Part shown: positions 31,484-34,625 of the stretch, piece by piece
Numbering within the stretch: the first letter of the stretch is position 1
Layout of the letters: every line of letters begins with the position of its first letter
From: Geopsychrobacter sp.
GTDB lineage: Bacteria; Desulfobacterota; Desulfuromonadia; Desulfuromonadales; Geopsychrobacteraceae
Length of the DNA stretch: 34,625 bases
Direction: 5' to 3'
NCBI GenBank assembly: GCA_012974425.1
Contig: JAAXQE010000179.1
Coordinates: 1 to 34,625, forward strand
Notes under the pieces: generated by a model
What the model saw: the letters and a program-made list of their open reading frames with translations, nothing else
What the model was told of the DNA's origin: nothing
The model's database searches: none
Position numbers and translations under genes: made by a program

Positions 31484-32397
31484 TGTGCGCTACCGACCAG
31501 CGCTACGGCCGGCGTTTCAGCCAGTGGATGCGCGGCCAGGAATTGTTCGATAATCGGAATCACCTCATCCTTGGCATCTTCCAGAATATAGTGCCCGCAA
31601 TCGGCAAAGGCATGGACTTCCGCCTTGGGGAAGCGCCGCTGCCATTCCTTGAGGAAGTGCCGGTCGAAGACAAAATCCTTCAGACCCCAGCAGATGGTCA
31701 TCGGCAGTTCGGCGAAACGTTCGAGCCCCGCCTCGACCTCACTGATCAGCTCATAGCCGGGATCTTGCGGCGCAAGCGGGATATCCTGGACAAAGCGCAG
31801 GGTGGCGACGCGGTTGGCGGGCGTATCGTAGGGCGCACAGTAGGCTTCGCGCAGCTTGGCAGCCATCGGATTGCGTTTGCAGCCGACGCGGGCGGCCATC
31901 GCAGCAAACATGTTCAGCTGCTGCACCAGGAAGGAACCGATCACCGTATCGCGGCAGATCTTCAGCGCCAGGGGAAATTTCTTCCCTGCCGGCAGATGGA
32001 AGGCGGCGGTATTGAGAATCACCAGGCGGGAGATCCGTTCGGGGTGCCGCGCGGCGTAGGCCATGCCGATCATGCCGCCCCAGTCGTGCACCACCAGGGT
32101 GATCCGTTCGCGCAGGCCGAGATGCTCAAGCAGGGCCTCGAGGTCATCGACCCGTTGTTCCAGGCGGTAAGAATAGTCGGCGGCAGCCGGTTTGTCCGAC
32201 AGGCCGCAGCCGATGTGGTCGGGGACGATGACGCGATATCCGTTCCGCAGCGCGCGGGTCAGGTTGCGGTAGTAGAAAGACCAGCTCGGGTTGCCGTGCA
32301 CCATGACCACCGGGTCGCCCTGACCCTCGTCGAGGTAATGGTATTTGAGGCCGCTCAGCTCGAGGAAGTTATTCTTAAAGGAGTTGAAATCGTTCAT
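31480..32397 (-). CDS. oleB: OleB, alpha/beta-hydrolase-fold beta-lactone decarboxylase
   Basis: OleB removes CO2 from the beta-lactone to give the cis-alkene. The protein resembles haloalkane dehalogenases: oxyanion region VHGNPSWSFYYR, nucleophile Asp in VVHDWGGMIG and catalytic His in CGHYILED near the C-terminus. An Asp, not Ser, nucleophile is what OleB requires. I start at ATG 32397 (MNDFNSF, 305 aa), which overlaps the oleA TAA as TAATG; a GTG two codons earlier is also possible. It is a separate gene here, whereas some bacteria have an oleBC fusion. Without the neighbours it would be called a haloalkane-dehalogenase-like hydrolase. Confidence 0.93.
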   Translation of the reverse strand: MNDFNSFKNNFLELSGLKYHYLDEGQGDPVVMVHGNPSWSFYYRNLTRALRNGYRVIVPDHIGCGLSDKPAAADYSYRLEQRVDDLEALLEHLGLRERITLVVHDWGGMIGMAYAARHPERISRLVILNTAAFHLPAGKKFPLALKICRDTVIGSFLVQQLNMFAAMAARVGCKRNPMAAKLREAYCAPYDTPANRVATLRFVQDIPLAPQDPGYELISEVEAGLERFAELPMTICWGLKDFVFDRHFLKEWQRRFPKAEVHAFADCGHYILEDAKDEVIPIIEQFLAAHPLAETPAVALVGSAQ

Positions 32398-33440
32398 TAC
32401 CACTGAATCCCCAGCATAAGACAGTTCAGGCCGCTGCCGATTCCGAGAAAGCCGACCATGTCGCCGGGCAGCAGAACATCGCGTTCCTTGGCGATTGCGG
32501 CGGTGACCGGCAGAGAGACCGTCCCCATGTTGCCCAGGAACTCAAAGGTGGAGAAATCCTTTTCCTCATCGATCCCGATGGTCTGCAGGATCAGTTTCTG
32601 ATGGGCCTCACCTACCTGGTGACAGATGACCTTGTCGAACCGATCGGTGGTCAGACCCAGTTCCCGGGTAAAGGCGTCCCAGGTCCGCTTGCCCAGTTCA
32701 ACGCCGTGCTTCATGACCGCTACGGCATCGGTATGCATATAGGGGACGTGATTCTCCGGATCCTTGGAATCGATCCCCCAGCGACAGAGGCTGTGGTGCT
32801 GCGGCTCGGCCAGGTTGATGCCCCCGAGCAGACGTGGCCGTCGCGCGGGGGTGAAGGAACCGTCGGTCAGCAGGACGGCGGCCGCCCCCGAGCCGCCGGT
32901 CAGGGTCGCCAACGACTTGGTGAAGGTTTCCATGGTCGGATGATCCAGCATCTGCTGAATCATGACCTCGTTGATTTCGCGCGAACTCTCGCAGGCGACC
33001 ACCAGACCGGCCCTGATCTGACCCAATTCGATACGGTTGGCGATATCGAGCACCCCGTTGAGCACGCCGAGACAGGCATTGGAGGTGTCGTAGATCGCCG
33101 CGTCTCCCCGCACCCCGAGGGCCGCAGCCACCTGACAGGCGGTGGCCGGCTCGAAGTGTTCGCGGCAGACCCCGGCGTAGACGACGGCGCCGATATCGGC
33201 CGGGGAGATATTGCGTTCGCGCAACGCCTTCCTGGCTGCGGCGATGGCCCCTGCAGAGACCGGCGTGTTCGGTTTCCACCAGCGCCGTTCCCTGATGCCG
33301 GTCAGAGCTTCCAACTGTCCGAGGGGAATATGCAGGGCGTCATACATCGGCTGCAACCGGTTTTCCAGTTCCGTCGAGGTAACGACGATCGGCGCCAGTT
33401 CATAGCCGACCGCTTCAATATAGACTCGTGAGTACTTCAT
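32397..33440 (-). CDS. oleA: OleA, head-to-head acyl-CoA condensing enzyme (thiolase superfamily)
   Basis: OleA joins two fatty acyl thioesters by non-decarboxylative Claisen condensation, giving a 2-alkyl-3-keto acid. The 347-aa protein has the catalytic triad of the family: C123 in SNACLG, H274 in ICHQVGEAH and N304 in FLGNMGTVS. E97 in REHFEPATA lies 26 residues before the cysteine, the same spacing as Glu117 and Cys143 of Xanthomonas OleA, the residue that sets OleA apart from FabH. This supports true OleA rather than KAS III. It leads oleABCD, with a candidate promoter in the 99-base gap after the Pfa gene; the ribosome binding site is only GGTGG. Confidence 0.95.
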   Translation of the reverse strand: MKYSRVYIEAVGYELAPIVVTSTELENRLQPMYDALHIPLGQLEALTGIRERRWWKPNTPVSAGAIAAARKALRERNISPADIGAVVYAGVCREHFEPATACQVAAALGVRGDAAIYDTSNACLGVLNGVLDIANRIELGQIRAGLVVACESSREINEVMIQQMLDHPTMETFTKSLATLTGGSGAAAVLLTDGSFTPARRPRLLGGINLAEPQHHSLCRWGIDSKDPENHVPYMHTDAVAVMKHGVELGKRTWDAFTRELGLTTDRFDKVICHQVGEAHQKLILQTIGIDEEKDFSTFEFLGNMGTVSLPVTAAIAKERDVLLPGDMVGFLGIGSGLNCLMLGIQW

Positions 33441-33489
33441 TTAGACCACCATTCTTACCGTTAATAGCTGCTTGCACAGGGTTTCGCAC

Positions 33490-33518
33490 ATGATATCTGC
33501 TGAGGCACAGGCAGGCAA
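33490..33518 (-). promoter_or_regulatory. Candidate promoter for the oleABCD unit
   Basis: On the minus strand TTGCCT (33518-33513; four of six) and TATCAT (33495-33490; five of six) are separated by exactly 17 bases. The predicted start lies near 33483, giving a leader of about 43 bases. No convincing terminator for the Pfa gene lies in the gap, so both read-through and separate initiation are possible. Confidence 0.45.
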
Positions 33519-33539
33519 GTCTTTGCTGCCTTCTGATTT

Positions 33540-34625
33540 TCAGCGCATCCGGATGGAAAAATCATTCATCTGATAGATCACCTTGCCGTCGACCGACAGG
33601 TAGCCCTTGGCACTGAGCAGCCTCTTTTCATCATCCACCGCCGTGACCAGCGCTTCGACCCTGACCCGCTCATTGGAGGGGATGATCTGACCGCGATAGT
33701 TCCAGCTGTGTTTGCTGCCGAGAACCAGGGTCTCGAAGACCGTCTCGGCATCGACTCCCCAGCGCTTCATGGCGACCAGCTTGAGCAGTTGCAGGAACGA
33801 TTCGAGGCCGAGGGAACCGGGGCAGACCGGATCCTGATAGAAGTGGGCCTTGAAGAACCACTCGTCGGCATCGACCAGCTTGCTGCCGCGGATGAAACCG
33901 AGACCTTCAGGGCCGCCGTCGGCGATGAAGAGCTCGATCTCATCGATCATGCGCAGCCTGGTCTCCGGAAAGGGAGCCGCGCTCGGGTAGGCGAACTGCT
34001 CAGCCCTGGCAATCTCCGTAGCGCTCGGCTCATAGGGTTTGGCCTCGCGCACCCCGACCTGTTGGGCCAGGGATGCTGCCGAGAAGAAGCCGAACACCGT
34101 ATCACCGCTATAGATCGGCCCCTGAGAGTCGCTGATTTCGAAGTCGTAGCCCTGAATGATCATGCCGCCGCTGTTGGCGATGCGGGTGATCTTGACCCGG
34201 GTGGTGAGGGTGCCCGATTCCGGGGTGACAGGGCGATGTTGCACCGCATTGCCGTCGAGATTGCGAAACTTGAGGTCGGTGTTACTGGTCAACGCCGAGC
34301 CCAGATAGGCGGCCAACCAGCCACAGGGTTGCAGGCCGGTCTCAAGCAGGACACTGAAGGGCATCTCCGGTTGCCGCGCCGCCTGGAAGTACCAGGCATC
34401 GGTCGGCACGTCGTACTCCGCCTCGACCCTTGCCCCCTCGATCAGCTTGAAGGGCTCGCCGCTGACGTCGGTGATGCGGTCCAAAAACTGAAATGGCGGG
34501 CCGGGCAGGCGCGCAATCTTGCGCTCTTGGTCGAAGACCCGGTAGGGCTCACCGAAGGCCTCCGAAGGATTGCCCGTCGAATAGGCCAGGATGCTCTGGT
34601 AATCATAGAGCACCCGCTTAGGGAC
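33540..34625 (-). CDS. pfaC: PfaC-like polyunsaturated fatty acid synthase subunit, C-terminal dehydratase domains (partial, cut by window edge)
   Basis: The frame is open to the last base, so the 361 residues seen are the C-terminal end of a larger protein; the GTG at 34613 is not a start. Two FabA-like hotdog dehydratase domains lie in tandem, as at the end of PfaC (KS-CLF-DH-DH). Numbering from that GTG, domain 1 (about 30-185) has RQPEMPFSVLLETGLQPCGW. Domain 2 (about 215-355) has AHFYQDPVCPGSLGLES, where H257 aligns with FabA His70 and E271 with FabA Asp84. Domain 1 has no histidine at the matching place. The enzyme dehydrates or isomerises acyl-ACP during polyunsaturated chain building. 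KS and CLF domains should lie just beyond the edge. Confidence 0.85.
   Translation of the reverse strand, partial: VPKRVLYDYQSILAYSTGNPSEAFGEPYRVFDQERKIARLPGPPFQFLDRITDVSGEPFKLIEGARVEAEYDVPTDAWYFQAARQPEMPFSVLLETGLQPCGWLAAYLGSALTSNTDLKFRNLDGNAVQHRPVTPESGTLTTRVKITRIANSGGMIIQGYDFEISDSQGPIYSGDTVFGFFSAASLAQQVGVREAKPYEPSATEIARAEQFAYPSAAPFPETRLRMIDEIELFIADGGPEGLGFIRGSKLVDADEWFFKAHFYQDPVCPGSLGLESFLQLLKLVAMKRWGVDAETVFETLVLGSKHSWNYRGQIIPSNERVRVEALVTAVDDEKRLLSAKGYLSVDGKVIYQMNDFSIRMR

Noticed and set aside
31384-32406. 340-codon open frame opposite oleB
   Set aside because: It lies antisense to OleB, whose catalytic residues are intact; no ribosome binding site or domain.
33441-33539. Terminator after the Pfa gene
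   Set aside because: Only a weak GGCAG/CTGCC pairing without a T-run; it does not meet the standard for a terminator.
1-34625. CRISPR arrays, tRNA genes, insertion sequences or phage genes
   Set aside because: No regularly spaced repeats, cloverleaf sequences, transposase or integrase motifs were found on either strand.

Overview
The window reads as chromosomal DNA of a GC-rich, Gram-negative anaerobe or micro-aerobe, most likely of the Desulfuromonadota (Desulfuromonas/Geobacter-like). That placement is an inference from gene content: rubredoxin, ElbB, a nucleoside ABC operon ending in a xanthine phosphoribosyltransferase, lipoprotein and LytM envelope proteins, and a Pfa/Ole lipid cluster. 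It has not been tested by phylogeny. No rRNA, tRNA, CRISPR array, insertion sequence or prophage gene was seen. Coding is dense, with many 1-8 bp overlaps between neighbouring genes.

Layout. 1-415: non-coding, with a candidate extended -10 promoter for threonine ammonia-lyase (416-1624). Then come a DMT-family transporter (minus), an unknown 157-aa protein (plus) and a Lon protease (minus). 5709-10961 (minus): a purine/nucleoside uptake and salvage operon made of a BMP lipoprotein, an ABC ATPase, two permeases and Xpt. It has its own promoter with a palindromic operator candidate, an internal terminator after the binding protein and a final terminator after xpt. 11046-12350: a membrane-anchored LytM/M23 peptidase. 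12503-17919: a complete 2-oxoglutarate dehydrogenase set (sucA, sucB, lpd). Nearby at 18824-19696 is lipoyl synthase, which makes the cofactor SucB needs, overlapping an acyl-CoA thioesterase gene. 19860-21499: rubredoxin (52 aa), ElbB and an XRE-cupin regulator. 21823-24748 (plus): a HAD hydrolase, then an operon of a small unknown protein, an RluA-family pseudouridine synthase and a PgeF-like laccase-domain protein. 25011-27831 (minus): TrkH and TrkA potassium uptake.

The most distinctive part is 28054-34625, all on the minus strand. In transcription order it holds the C-terminal end of a PfaC-like polyunsaturated fatty acid synthase subunit (cut by the window edge), oleA, oleB, oleC, oleD and an Sfp-type phosphopantetheinyl transferase. 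From the known families, the Pfa synthase would build polyunsaturated acyl chains on ACP domains activated by the transferase. OleA would condense two chains head to head, OleD reduce, OleC form a beta-lactone and OleB decarboxylate it to a long internal alkene. Having the acyl supplier, the activating enzyme and all four hydrocarbon enzymes in one block suggests a dedicated polyunsaturated-hydrocarbon locus. The product is inferred, and the rest of the Pfa synthase lies outside the window.

Several regulatory structures between genes are not explained by the genes themselves: a promoter whose spacer is filled by a palindrome (bmp operon), a leader with two competing hairpins (before the rluD operon), a ribosome binding site in a hairpin loop (2681-2703), a motif shared by two intergenic regions, and a possible small RNA at about 24903-24990.
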